NCBI GenBank assembly: GCA_947846985.1
Contig: CANTUZ010000006.1
Coordinates: 47,349,207 to 47,413,206, forward strand
Reading direction: 5' to 3'
DNA length: 64,000 nt
Origin: Fratercula arctica
Lineage: Eukaryota; Chordata; Aves; Charadriiformes; Alcidae
Each line of letters starts with the position of its first letter. The stretch's first letter is position 1. Below are positions 50,304-62,993 of this stretch, one piece after another. The translations under genes were made by a program, and so were the position numbers. Below the pieces are notes generated by a model that was not told the origin of the DNA, did no database searches, and was given only the letters and a program-made list of their open reading frames with translations.

Positions 50304-52449
50304 ATTTTTTTTAAAAAGTGTCTTAATTACATATCTATCCTGGCTCTGTAGAGCAAGTGAGGTTTAACCCTGTTCTGGCGGTTCACGTGCGGTGCTGCCC
50401 CCAGGACGGGTCTCTCTTGGCAGAAGGTTTGTGGCTGCTGGGGCAGGGGTGCGGGAGCAATTTAAATGAAGAAAATCTTATAAGATGACTTTCTGTCAAA
50501 AAATTTTAAAGAGTGCTTGTCTGGTTCTTTAGCGGGTATTTTATATTAGCTATACACTGTATAAAGTATCTCTGTTTTAGCGTTTTTGCACGTCCCTACT
50601 TTGCACAGAAAATGTTTCTCAACATTCCACAACTTGTGTGTTTTTTGACAAATGCAAAGGGGTTTGGCAGATGGAAGGGGGGAGCAACTGAATCTGACTC
50701 CTCTCTCATCATATGCAAAATACACAGTTGGGAGGAAGAAGCAGGAAAATACCATTTTTATCTATTCTTTTCTAGTATGTTAGATGAAGATTTAGCATGG
50801 CTGCTGTATGTTTTTCTGCCAACATCATCTCTTCCTAGCCTTTGCGGTCGATATTAGCATTGAGGGTTTTTTAAAGCAGATAAAGAGACTTTGCTGTGCA
50901 ACGCCTTCCGCTGCCTGACCAGAGCGTGAGTGTGATCTGGTGGTGGTGATACAGCCGTGAAAAAAGGCATGCACCAAAGGGTGGATTTTTATTTTGCTTT
51001 TAATAGAGATGGGAAGGGAGATTAATACTGTTTTGCAAGTCCTTCTGGGACTTCTTTTGGAAAATGTGTACATTCTGATCATCTGCATTGGTGAAAGATA
51101 GATAAATTGGAAGTGGCAGAGTTGCAGAGCGGGGTTACAAGCTTGAGTGGAAGTGTAGAAAGACTTTCTCGCAAGATGAGATGGAGAAATATTTAACAGG
51201 AAAAAAGTTCCAATGAACTTTGCTATCTCTAAATCCATCAGAGATGTAAACACAGTGAAGGCACATAGGACTGTTGAAGCCAAAAGCCAGTGTCAGCAGA
51301 TGCACGCATGGATGCAAGCTGTCAATAAATAAAAACTTTTGCAGAATTTCATCCAACAGCTTAGTCCAAAACTAGTCCAGCTATGTGAACAGGGGACATC
51401 AGATGGCAAGGAGATTGCCAATAACATGTAGTGCTTCATGCAGGGCTATGAAAGAATATGTGGCTGTAGTATTTTTAGTTATGAATAAGGAGCGCCCAGG
51501 TGGCAGACTGGTTTCAAGGAAGTGGGAGAACAGAAAAGGACCTTCTGTCCTGGAATATCGTGTGTTGAAAATACGCCAGGTATTCATTGCAGCAGCAAAC
51601 TTTATAAACCTGATCCTGATTTTTTTTTTTTTTTAATGAATTGACATAATTGAAATACTTTTCAAGTCTGCTTGTGCTTGAAGCTGTGTGGTATTGGTGA
51701 TGAAACTTTGATATGGCTGCGGTCCTGGTGGAATTTCACTCCTATATCCTGCTCCTGATACTCGCTGCTATTGGTAGAAGATCCTGATGTGCCATAATTT
51801 CAGAAAATAAGATCGCTAGCTTTCAAAGAGCTTTGAACATGGGGTCAAACGATAAAGGTGCTTTCCAAAACTGCTTTGTGAAAGTGGTGGATCACTTAGG
51901 GAGTAAAGCCCGGAGGTTTGTGTCCAAAACTGTACTAATGATAATCTGTAGGAAGGAGCATCTTAACTTCGGGATAATCACAAGCTTCAAAGCAAAATCA
52001 GAAAACAAGATAAAACTTTGTTTATGCTTTGTCTTGGTGGGAGGGGGAGGAGAAACAAGATCAGTCTTTCACAAATGTGAGTTTAAATATTTAAAAAACA
52101 AAATATCTGAATTTATAGTTGCTGATATAAGGTGGAAGTTATCTTCAAATAGAGTGTAAAAGTTTTTTGTTTTATTGTACTTTTTTTTTTTTAAACAGTG
52201 AAATAAACTAGGGAACAGATGTGCAGTGCCAGACTAGACACATTTTCAGTGGTATGGAAAGAAAAATCTAAATTGGGTCACCTGCAACTTCAGAAGTGGT
52301 TGTACAAACAACAAATTACTACTTACGCTTGCACCAGTCCTCTGGAAAAGGAAAAATCAGCATGTAGCGAAGGTATTATGTAGCTAATTGCTTGGTAGCT
52401 ACACTGAAATTGCTTTAATACTGGCCTGTGGTGTTCCCTTTCTCGGCAG

Positions 52450-52500
52450 AAATGCTTTTGTCGGGCAGTGGTTAATGTTTCTTGGAGAGAGGAGGATGCA
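52450..52500 (+). other. Weak candidate plus-strand exon (51 bp)
   Basis: The acceptor CCCTTTCTCGGCAG is followed 51 bases later by GATGCA|GTGAGTCC, a near-consensus donor except for A at -1. Two frames are open, one reading KCFCRAVVNVSWREEDA. The length is a multiple of three. No family is recognised, and chance pairs like this are expected in a 24 kb intron. If real it would be a candidate second exon of the CpG-island gene. Confidence 0.12.
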
Positions 52501-55500
52501 GTGAGTCCTGGTGCAGGTTTTCTTTCATCTGAGTGTTTTCCTCTGACAAGGAGGAGTCACAGGAACTTGTTGACAAAGCTGTTTGCTGTGATTGAACTGA
52601 GGTTTTGTTTTGGGTTGGGTGCTGTTTTTTTCTTTTGTTTGTTTGTTGTTGCGTATTGTCAGGTTTTACTTAAATATATTATCAACATTGTCTCATTTAA
52701 ACTCCATGTGATGTGCTTTCATTTCTGAGCTACTCGGCAGCAGGGGGAAAAATTGTTTTAATTGTCTTTATGTTAATGCAGAAGGACTGGGAGCTTGTTT
52801 CCATCCATCAGTGCTGGAGACTTGGAACAAAAGCCAAGCAAACTTCCAGATGGTGGCAGATCCTGGATCCTGGCCACTGCCCGACACAATTCAGTACGCC
52901 TGCCTCTCTCATTTAATTGCTTACAAAACAGCTGTCTGCCCGGCTTGTAATCATGGATTTTTTTGCCTTCATTAGCAGTTGCTTGAAGGAGGAAGGTGAA
53001 GCAGCGTGGTGGGGCTGGAACGGTCCCTGTGGGGTCCTCGGGCTTTGGCCAAGAGTCCTTGCCAGCGACGTAAGGATTGGCTTGCGAGTTCTCCCCGGTT
53101 ATAAAACGCCCAGCTGTTGACTCTTACAGTTGTGTGACTGGGCAGCTGGGAACTTGGATGGGACGGAGGATGAGCTGTATTGAACAGGAACAATGGTTTC
53201 ACAAGCAGGCACACGTACTCCCCTCGCCCCCCTTTTGGGGCCTTGGGTGTGCACTATCTGAAATCCTGTCACTAATTAAAAATCACAATAAGCCAGTGCA
53301 CTTAAAAGTTGGGGGTTTTGGTTTTTTGTCTTTGGTTTTTGTTTGTTTAATTTAAAAAAGAAAAAGTCTCTGGCTGGGGATTTAATGAAACGACTGGGAA
53401 CGGCGTCTTGCATTGTGGCCACTTGCTCAATCGTGGTTGAGTTGGTGCAAAGTATGTCAGAGTTGGTTTTTATTGTTCTGATGGGATTTCAGCCCAGTAT
53501 GGCAAGGGAAGAGTTAATTTGGGTAATGAGAACTAATCATATAATCCAGCTTCGGGGGGTGGAAGTTCTGGTGGGAGGGCAGGAGCTGCTGGAAGAAGGG
53601 GAAGATGGGGCAGAGGGAGCATCCCTGTGCTCCTGGGCTGGGCAGGGGACCTCTGGGCATGTTGGTGGGACCTGGAGCACAGGCAGCGGCAGTGAACGGT
53701 GGGGTTGTATTTCGTGGTGGCTGTATGTGGGTAACTGAGTTTAGTGGTTTAGTTTCAGTCCCACCCATGATCTGCTGAGCCATTTCCTAATTTAGGAAGG
53801 TCTGTGTGAACAATGTGCTGTGTAAAGTTGTAGTTGTTAATATGGACTGCCAAATAGATGCTGTGAACTGATAATTTTAATTAGCATTACTGACCAGGAC
53901 AGGCTGTCAGTTTTAGTAGGAAATCATTAAATAAACGTTGGAGAATAACCAACGTGATGGTTCCTTTGCTCTGGGGAGATACCAGATACAGAGGCGGTGC
54001 ATTTCATTATCCCCCTTTTACAGCTGAGAAAACAAGGCATGGAGGTGAAACAACTGGAGATACTCGTTTGTTGGGGCTTGCTCCAGTTGAGGCTGGACTA
54101 GAAATCCTATTAGTGGTCTGCAAGTGTCTGGGGGTTTCCCTCCCCAACATGAGACTTGATGAGCCTCGTGGCAGCGCCTGCGCGCGTTTCGGGTACCTCT
54201 CAAAGTCTCTCCCGGAGGAGGAATGCTGACAGCTTCATGTGGCAAGCGGGCAATAACTACTTGCCTTTTGTTTAGTATATTCTATTCTATCTGTAGGAAA
54301 TCTTTGTAAAAGGCTGATTTGTTATGGGTAAAGGGGGCGAAAACAGTTTTCTTACAAATGCCAGCTTAAGTTTTTGCAAGCTAATAAAATTGTCAGTAAG
54401 CAGTACAACATATGCTTAATTTAGTAAGGTTATGGTTCTTTTTTAGAAAGGATAAAGTTATCCTGCCTTGCTTGTAGCTCTTATTTCTGGTGAGCGCATA
54501 AAGTCATATTTCCTTAAGAGGAGGAAATACTGTTCACTTCCCCTGGCTGATCCCATCTATTCCAGTAGCTAATCTTTGGATTTTTGTTTTTAATGTTGTG
54601 CCCAGCTTTGCTTTGCCTGGCTCCTGCTTCTGCTTCTTACTGTTGTTTAGTGTCTGATCCTCGCTGTCCCTGGGACCGTGTGAATAGGCCTTGCGCAGTG
54701 CTAGTAGGTCCTGCTGGGGTGCTGTGCACCGAGCCCGCACCATGGCGTGGCTGATTCACAAACAGTGTTATCAGCCCCCAGATTAAACCGTGGGCAGTTA
54801 GCTGGCCAGCTCTTAATACGTTGAAGATATTTCATTTTGATACGTGCTAACACAGCTCTCTCCAACCAAAGGTGGAATCTTGTCGGGGAGAGCGCTTGGA
54901 TTTGTTTGCCAGGACCTGTTTTATATAGAACAACGATGCTGATAGTGTTCCTACCTTTGAATTCCTTATCACTGGAATCCTACATTGACTTTTGATTGTT
55001 TTATCTGAAAGCTGCGCCCTATTGATGGGATGTAATTGTACTGGTCACCCTGCTTCCCTCTCAGCTACTGGTTACTGGATCAGCACGGTCTCCCCTCCAT
55101 CCCACAGCATCAGCTCGTCCCATTGTTAACAGTTGATCAGGCGTTCCCTCAAAGGCTCAATCAAAACTTCATTGTGAGGTTTTGAGGCTGGCTTGGTCAC
55201 TGAGATAAATTCATCAGTCTGTCTGTTAAAAATGCTTTTTTTTTTTTTTCAGCTTTCCAAATATTGAGTGGAAAGAAGTTATTAAATGCTTTTCTCCTGC
55301 ATCATTAGCCCTATTTTCACTTCTGTTTTGCAGTGGGTTTATACCACTATTAGATTTCAGTCCTTCCTGGTTTATTTTTAAAAGCAACTTATTTTGTCTT
55401 GTCCTGCAAGTCATGGTTATTTTTTTTGACTGACTTGTCTTGACTTCATGTACCAGTTTTCTGTAGTTCTAGTTCACTTTCATCAGTGGCTGTTCTTCTT

Positions 55501-57861
55501 TCCCTCCTTCACCTCTTTTTATACTGTATTATGTTTATATTATCTTCTTTTTCCAGGGAGTAGGTATAGGTTTTTAGCCAAAGTTTCCTTCTTTCTCAAA
55601 CGAGGGGATTATATTTTCTCTTTCATAGTTGTATGTCCTTTTAAAAAAATAAAAGTAAGCCTACAATTGTAATGTACATAAATTTTCTTTCAAGTCAGTT
55701 TTTCCTCTCAATTCTCATCAGTTTTGGGAAAGGAGCATTTGTTGTTTTAAACCTAAACTGTGTGTACTAACTCCAATTAATCTCCTTCTAGTAGTGTTTG
55801 ATTGCTGTGGTGATTCAAAAGCTCCTGACAGGTTCTGCGAAGATGAAACTTCCAGCTGTTGGGTGTTGAGTGTGTGGAAGCCAGAAGGATAGGAAAACGC
55901 TGAGTGGTTTCTGGTGTGGTTTTTTTTTTTTTTCCCCACACATCTTATATAGGTTGTGCGTGTATGGTGTAGGGAAGCTTTGTTTGCTCTTGAGCTGTGT
56001 TTGAATTCCCTTCTCTAAATACGGTGTAGGCAGTCGGGGAAGGAAACGGTTTCACAAGTGTTTGCCGTACAGAACTTGACGGATCACCTCGGTTAAGTAG
56101 TTAAACATCATGATATTAAAAAAGGGGGTGCTGCAATCCCTCTCCATGGGTGTATTGATAGATAAAATACTACAGATGTACATCAAACAGCAAGTTCGTG
56201 GCCTGATTACACAGCTCTAAGTTGGTGCTGCTACTGAAAGGTCATTCCTGCCTCCAGCTCCCTTTGTTCCTGTCGCTTCTCTTGATTTGACTCAACCAGT
56301 TAGACCCCAGGCTTGATCTGGAAGCTAACCTTAGATCCGACTGGCCTTGCTGCTGGGCAAGTGCTGGCCTGGAGGGGCAGCAGGGTCTGGTGTGACTCTG
56401 CTGGTGCTGGCCTGGTGTTGGCCTGCCATCAGCATGTCCTGAACCCGGGCCCAAACAGCCCAGCTGGGGCTTTCAAGCCAAGCCGAGGACGATGTGTGAT
56501 CCCTTCTCCTGTGCCCGTCCTGGTCCCAATGCCACTTTCCCCAGCAGGCAGGGACAGTCCTGCTGAGGTACAGAGCAAGGGGGAATCGTCATTGTTAGAT
56601 GGACAAATGGTGTGTTTTACTTGGCCTTTAGTCTCTTAGTACTCGTGCTGTTTGAAATCAAAGTGTCAATGATCATTCTCCCCATCCACCGGTCTCATCC
56701 CCTAACCACCTCCTCCTACCCCAAAGGAAAAGGGTTAAGAGAACGTAAGGACTAAAGTGTGAAGGTGAAATCTCCTGTCTCCACATATGGGGCAGATCAC
56801 TCTTAAAGAGTTCCTGTAGTACACCTTAGCACATGATGTGCCACTTAAAAGAAGAGCTTGACTACCTGGTTTTGATTTAAATTACTTGTTCTCCTTCAGC
56901 ATTCATCTTAGCTACCTATCCCAGTACATCAATTTCTCCCTTCTTTGAAACTGTCTCTGCTTTTTGTTTCTCATATTTGAAGAGACGGGCTTTCGCCTCC
57001 TCTGTACGAAAGGGTGTCAGGGAAGATCTTCCCTTTCCTGTCTCAACAGCTTGAGGCGGAGATCTTGTCTTTCTTTATATTTACTCACTGCGAAGCGCGT
57101 TGCACTGCATAGCAGCCACCTTGCCTTCCTGGAACAGCCTGTGCTGCAAGAGCATGACTATCCTGGCTCCATAAAAAGGCTGTCCCACAAGCAGAGGTGG
57201 CTTCTCCTGGGGACAGGGCATCCCTGTCAGCCCCCACGACCTGCGTCTCTCCTGCCTTGTTCAAATTCCGTATTATTAACTCTGCATGGTAAGAATATCT
57301 CCTAATGATTGACTGCTAAAACTTGGTATTTAATAGCTACTTAGAGGCAGAATTTGTATGGGAAGAAAGAGTTCATAGATAAAGGTTGGTCATGGCTTGT
57401 TAATTAAAGTCTGCCTTTTGTCGGGGATAATTACTGCAGCGTTTGTAAGAGATAAACAAAAGTTCAGATGGAAAACAGCTGAGCTGTAATCTGCTTATGT
57501 TAAAGCCTGAAATAGCAAAGGGTGTGTTTGGCTTGAGGTTCTTGTCCGTGGATCTTTGACTTCTGCCCTTAGTGGGGAAGGGATAGCGAGCTTTGAAGGC
57601 AAGCACAGCTCTAATGCTGAAATACCAAGGTATGAGTGAGTAACAGAAAGGTTTCTGTGACAGAGGTATCTCTGTTGTGTATTGGATTGCAGGCGGTGTA
57701 AAGAACTATCAGATTATTAATACCTTCTTTTAGTAATATCCTGGTTGGAAATCTCGGCTACTAGGATGCGTCTGAGAGATGGAGCAATGCTTAAAGAAGT
57801 CTGTTTGGTTTTTCCACCCAAGAATGTAGCCCTTGGGTCATGTTTCCCATACATACATATA

Positions 57862-57874
57862 TGTGTGTGTGTGT
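57862..57874 (+). repeat. (TG)n microsatellite
   Basis: Six TG units follow an ACATACATATA stretch. It is short simple-sequence DNA. A second TG run of similar size is at 63,187-63,199. Confidence 0.85.
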
Positions 57875-58394
57875 CCCTCTCTACCCTTAAAGTGATGGGC
57901 TTAACGTAATTGAGTTCAGCTGAGTTAATGGAGGTTCACCTACGCTACGGCTACGCTTACACTCACTGTTGTTCTTCACTTGCATCATCGGAGACTTGGT
58001 TTCAGCGGAGGCTTTGTCTTGCCGAAGGGTGTGCGAATGATTTCAGCGTAGGCATGAGAGCGAGCTGAGATGCCGGACGTGGAATGGGAAGGTCTGTGTA
58101 ATGCAGAAAGAATGCCAAGCATCTTTTTGGTTAATTCTGTTTTTTAGAGTACTGCTAATGTGGCTTCATGGGAACTTGCATGTGGAGTGCAGCTTAAGGT
58201 TTCTTGATTATTTCTAAATATGGTTCTCTAATGTCTTTTTTGAAAGTGTTTTTGAATTGCCAGTAGTTGTACTTAAGTCAAAACAACTCAAAAAGCCCAA
58301 TCTTTTTACCTTTATTATTTTCATGAAACTACTAATAATACCTTGGCAAATACTTGAACATTGAATCTATTTTACTGCTAATGAAAAAGAGCCC

Positions 58395-58447
58395 TGATCC
58401 CATCTGATTCAATGATGATCCCATCAGATGATCCCATCTGATTCAAT
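58395..58447 (+). repeat. Imperfect tandem duplication
   Basis: The 19-base word TGATCCCATCTGATTCAAT occurs at 58,395-58,413 and again exactly at 58,429-58,447, with a shortened variant (TGATCCCATCAGA) between them. This suggests local slippage or duplication followed by loss in the middle unit. Confidence 0.9.
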
Positions 58448-61400
58448 TAAACTTACGCTTTCCTACTCAAGGACTGAATTTTACCGTGCTTGGTATATTG
58501 TACTGAAAATGCCTCATTTTTCCTAACAATTGGGTTGATTTTATAAGGAAAAACATATTTCCACAATATTTGCAAGCGCTACAACAACATTCTTCTGCAA
58601 AATATACTGCTATTTCCAGGACACGCAGAAGGATTTTGGATGCTAGGTTTTTGTTACCGAAGTAGTGATGGCAAATTATAATTAAAAAGCAAACAAACAA
58701 AACCCACTTGTCAGAAATAGACATGGGAAGTGTCCGTTATATTTGGCATTTAGGTTCTATGGAACTGAATTTGGAAAAACGTCTGAGGGGACTTTATATC
58801 CTCTGAAATGCTGTGTTATCTTTCCCTTTCCTACAGACGCTTATTTTCTGTAGCGATTATTCAGGTTAGAATAAAAATGGGAATTTGACAAGCGTATCGG
58901 TAGCTTTTTCTCTGATGCACATCAGCATAGCTTCACTGTTTTCAAGATATTTGTTCCTAAAACTGTTAAGTCTTTAAGCTGTTAGAATGACACTGTCAGT
59001 GATGTGATAAGCTTCAATGGCTTGCCTTTAGATTGTACTTTCATGGCTGATAATGTCAGCCGATAGCGTTGGCGAATCCTTTGAGGGACAAAGAAATGCA
59101 ATAATGGGGATGGAGGTTTCTGAGGAAATTTTCCCCTGATGAATTAATAGCTGTCTCCACCCGTTTCTCAGTAGGCTTAGTGGTTTTGGAGATTGAGATG
59201 CTGCTTTGAGAATAAGATACACAGGAGAGTATATACTTTATATGAATATTGGAAGAAAACCCAGAAACCTTAATTTTTTTTCATGTCGTGTCTTTAAATG
59301 CATTTTGTTGCATGAACTTGTCTTGGAGGAAGCCTTGAATCTTGTGAATTTGCTTCAGGCTTGTCAATTAACTTCAGTGGACTGAAAAGATCTCATTGAA
59401 CCTCACCAGAGAGATTTTAACCATTGTGTTAGTTTCTTAACTTTTTTTTCTCTTCAGTGTTACTCAGCAGTGGTGTTTAGTTGGATTGTTTAGATTAAAT
59501 TAGGAAGTGGCATTTTTTTTTAATAGCTCTGTACTGTGTTGTGCACTTGAACTGATGGTATATAATTAGACACTTCATTTTGCTTCCATTTGACGTCCTT
59601 TAACTAATTAGTTATTTGGGTTGCTTTATTTTGCATCAGCTTTATTTTCAGCTGATTAAGTACACTTACTTAGCTTCTCTAAGGGTACAAAATTAAGAAC
59701 ATACTAATTGCACAACAATTTTGGCATGTGTAGATTGCCTCGGTGTCACCTAAGGACAAAGACTTCTCTGCTTACATTGCTGGCTCTCTTCCCTCCGTGC
59801 CCCGTGGGCAGATGTGTCAGCGCAGACGCTGCGCCCTCCAAATTCTCTTCCTTGCTCCTACAGTCTAGTCAAAGCTTGTTGGCAACGTCTAATGTAGGTC
59901 CTTGCCCTTGGAGATGGCTTGATCTCAGCTTTTAAATGTTCAGACCCGCTAGTGCAGTGATTTTGGAGGGTTGGTGGTGGGACAGCAGGGTGGTCTCGAA
60001 GGAGTGGAGACCCAAAGTGTCCAACGGTGTGAATTATCCCCGGAAACCAGTAGGCTCCATCTGGGAGCTGTCATGAGATGAGTGGGCAGTTGTGGTGCTT
60101 TCTGCTGCTTTGAGGAAATAGTGATTGTGGGTATTGAGCATCAAAGAAATAATGTGGCTATAAATTGAGTGTAATATTTCTAGAAGCAAGTTTCCCCCAG
60201 GGCATCGAGCACTCTGGAATAAATGTGACTTTATTGTGAAATCGTGATCTGCTCACAAATCAGAGCAAGCATGTAGTTTGTTTGGATTTGGGTTTAAACA
60301 TCGGTTATTGATGCGAGGCACCAAGCAGGATCTGACCTGTGCCAGCTAACAAGGTGGAGCCCACTGAAATGAGAAAACAACATTGCAATTTTACTTTTGT
60401 TGCTCTAATACTGACTGAAGTTTGAGTGTGTCCAAGGATCTGGCGTTCAGACAAGATACGTACTTCTTTCTGTAGAGCTGTTTTTCAAAGGGAATACTTA
60501 CTTTTATAAAAACTGGATCTGTGGCTATAGCCAAGTATCTTTGGGGGTAATCTGCCCCAAGGGGAGGTGCAGGAGGTTTCACTTGTGAAAGTGGCGATTT
60601 CTCTCTTTGATCCTGTGTAGCTGTTTAAAACTATATCCGTATGTTTATATTTGGACTGTATTAAGAAAAACCCTTCTAAAATACTTACCTGTGAGCTTGT
60701 GTTAAGGGTGGTGTAGAGGTTCCTGGCAGGCAATGGCCCTAGATGTCGTGGTGGTCATTGGGTGTTGAGTTCTCTACGTGCTTTCGGGACACAAGGGTCA
60801 GTGCATGGGGACTGTACCTTCTAATGGGTCTTCTATAGCCATAAGCGTGTCCGGTGTTGCAAGTAAAATTGACTGAAATGAGAATATTCTTTGGTTATGT
60901 CTGTATTAAAGCACTCTGAAAAGCGTGATCGTTTATGGGGTACTAAAAATCGTCGCTGGTGTTATTTTGAAGTCTACAAATGAAGCATTAGCCACCTCCG
61001 GTGAATCCACAGACAGGGATTTGGTGTTCTTATAAAGAAAAGGGATATTTAAAGAGAGAATAGCAAAGATGTAAAGTAGAGGTACTATTTATTACTGAGG
61101 CTAGATTTAGATGTCTGTTTATTACAAGAAAATAAATGGCACTTGAAACCCATAGAGAAAGGTATTTTAAAAAGACCCAAGTGTCATGGCTGCAATTTTG
61201 TGCAGTCAGAATCTTTGCTTTTTTTTTTTTTCTTGAAATGCTTTCTTTCATTGAAATGCTTTCTTCCATTCAACAGCCGCCTTCATTCTCGGGATGGCCG
61301 CCTTGGCTTTACCTCAACTGCTTCTCCGCGTTTAGCTTTGGATGTCGGCTGTCCTCCTCATAGGAAGAGGCAGCAAACTACTGAAGTGTCAGAGTGCCTT

Positions 61401-62930
61401 AAAGGACTTGAATCCTGATCTTGGTATGAGTGATTTTTAACGTTAGTCTGCTTTTGGTTAAGAAATGTAAGCTACTGACTACTGAGGAAATGTTAGAAGT
61501 GAATCATCAGCTTGGGTGTTGTTTCATGGGGCTCGAAGCTGGTCAAGCAGGGAAGAGTTGCACAGTAAGGTTTTAAGATGACTGTCCCCCAATATCTACA
61601 TTATATAATTTAGATGACTTAATTAAAAGCTTAAATTTCTGTACAGTCACTGTTACCCCCAAAAGCCCACTCATAAACACGTTTGTTTGGCTACTGGTTG
61701 GTTGCATGGAGAGCCCAACTTTAGGGTGGACTGGACATCAGGAGCTGCAGCACCCACACCCCGCAAGCTCCTTTAAGACCAGTCAAACTTTCATTTACAG
61801 CCAACTTTCCATCACCATTACTTTTGGTCTATTCCGGTGAATGAACTGGCTCCATGAGGAGGGTGTCCAGCGGAGCTGGAGCCGTGCTGCTGGTCCCCGC
61901 TCCCCTCCTGCTGCCTGCCCCAACTGGGATCTGGCTCTGGAAACGGGGCAGGATGTTTGCTTTTGTGGAGTGCCGTTGTTGAGGAAATTAAACGAGGGGA
62001 TCACTTGAAAGGCCAAGTCACCTCCATCAGATGAGGCCGTTAAGATGAGGGTTGTGGGCATATTTTTAAAGCACCTTATCAGGAGAGGTTGGGGAGGGTG
62101 TGCTCTTGAGAGCCGGCATTGCTTGGCTTGCGTCTCGTCTCTTTGGACTGCAATGGGATGGCTGGGGTTGAGCGCGGGGAAAGGGGAAATCTTAAGAAAA
62201 TCTGAAGGAGCTGGTTTATCTGAAGGTGTGAGGCTGTAGCCACCACGGGGTGGATGTGGGGGGGCCCTTCCCGGCCAAAGGCGTCACACACCCGACAACT
62301 GGCCTGCACAGTGACAGATAAGGAGGAATGCGTAGTATTTTAAGTATCATAAAGCTGGATATCCTTTGCTCAGGATATTTCCTGTCCACAAGAATTTATT
62401 TTTCAACAATGCTATTGGCAGAAAGTCCACAAAGTGGAAGCGGGGAGGGAAACTCGCGTGTTGCGGAAGATGAGAAATTTCTAGTTTTCCCATCTTAAGT
62501 GAAGAAATAGGAAAGCTTTGGAAAAATGGAGAATATGGACCTTTTCTCTAGTGGTAAACCACCAGCATACCTAGCTGCATATTGAATAGTCACTGATTTG
62601 CATGTATGTACAGCAATTAGCCATTAAATTCTTTAAAAAGGAGACTTTTGGACATTGTGATTAAAAAGACATTTATTTCCAAGGAGGGCTGAGCCCCGGG
62701 ACGGGGGTAGCTGGAGCGAAGCACTCCAGACTGACTTCCACCAGGCTCTATTGTGTGTCTTGCCTTTGCATCCGTAATGAATTAAAGCCTAAATCAGAAA
62801 GCAGGGTTTAATTGGTGATTTGTGAGCTGGTTAATTCTGTAGTGAAAGTAACGCGTATTTAGCACTGCTGCTGCCTGCTCCCCATTGCCTGCAGGGCTGG
62901 CTTGCAGCTCTGCTGGGCCAGTAGCCGCCG

Positions 62931-62993
62931 GAGCAGTGGAGAAGTGCTTGGAGCAGTGGAGAAGTGCTTGGAGCAGTGGAGAAGTGCTTGGAG
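62931..62993 (+). repeat. Perfect tandem repeat, 3 x 20 bp
   Basis: The unit GAGCAGTGGAGAAGTGCTTG occurs three times without a mismatch (62,931-62,950, 62,951-62,970, 62,971-62,990), followed by the first three bases of a fourth. Perfect identity points to a recent expansion or an active minisatellite. The preceding sequence is GC-rich (CAGTAGCCGCCG). No gene overlaps it convincingly. Confidence 0.97.

Noticed and set aside
50825..51283. 152-codon minus-strand frame
   Set aside because: No family is recognised and no splice sites bound it. It lies inside the proposed intron with no partner exon.
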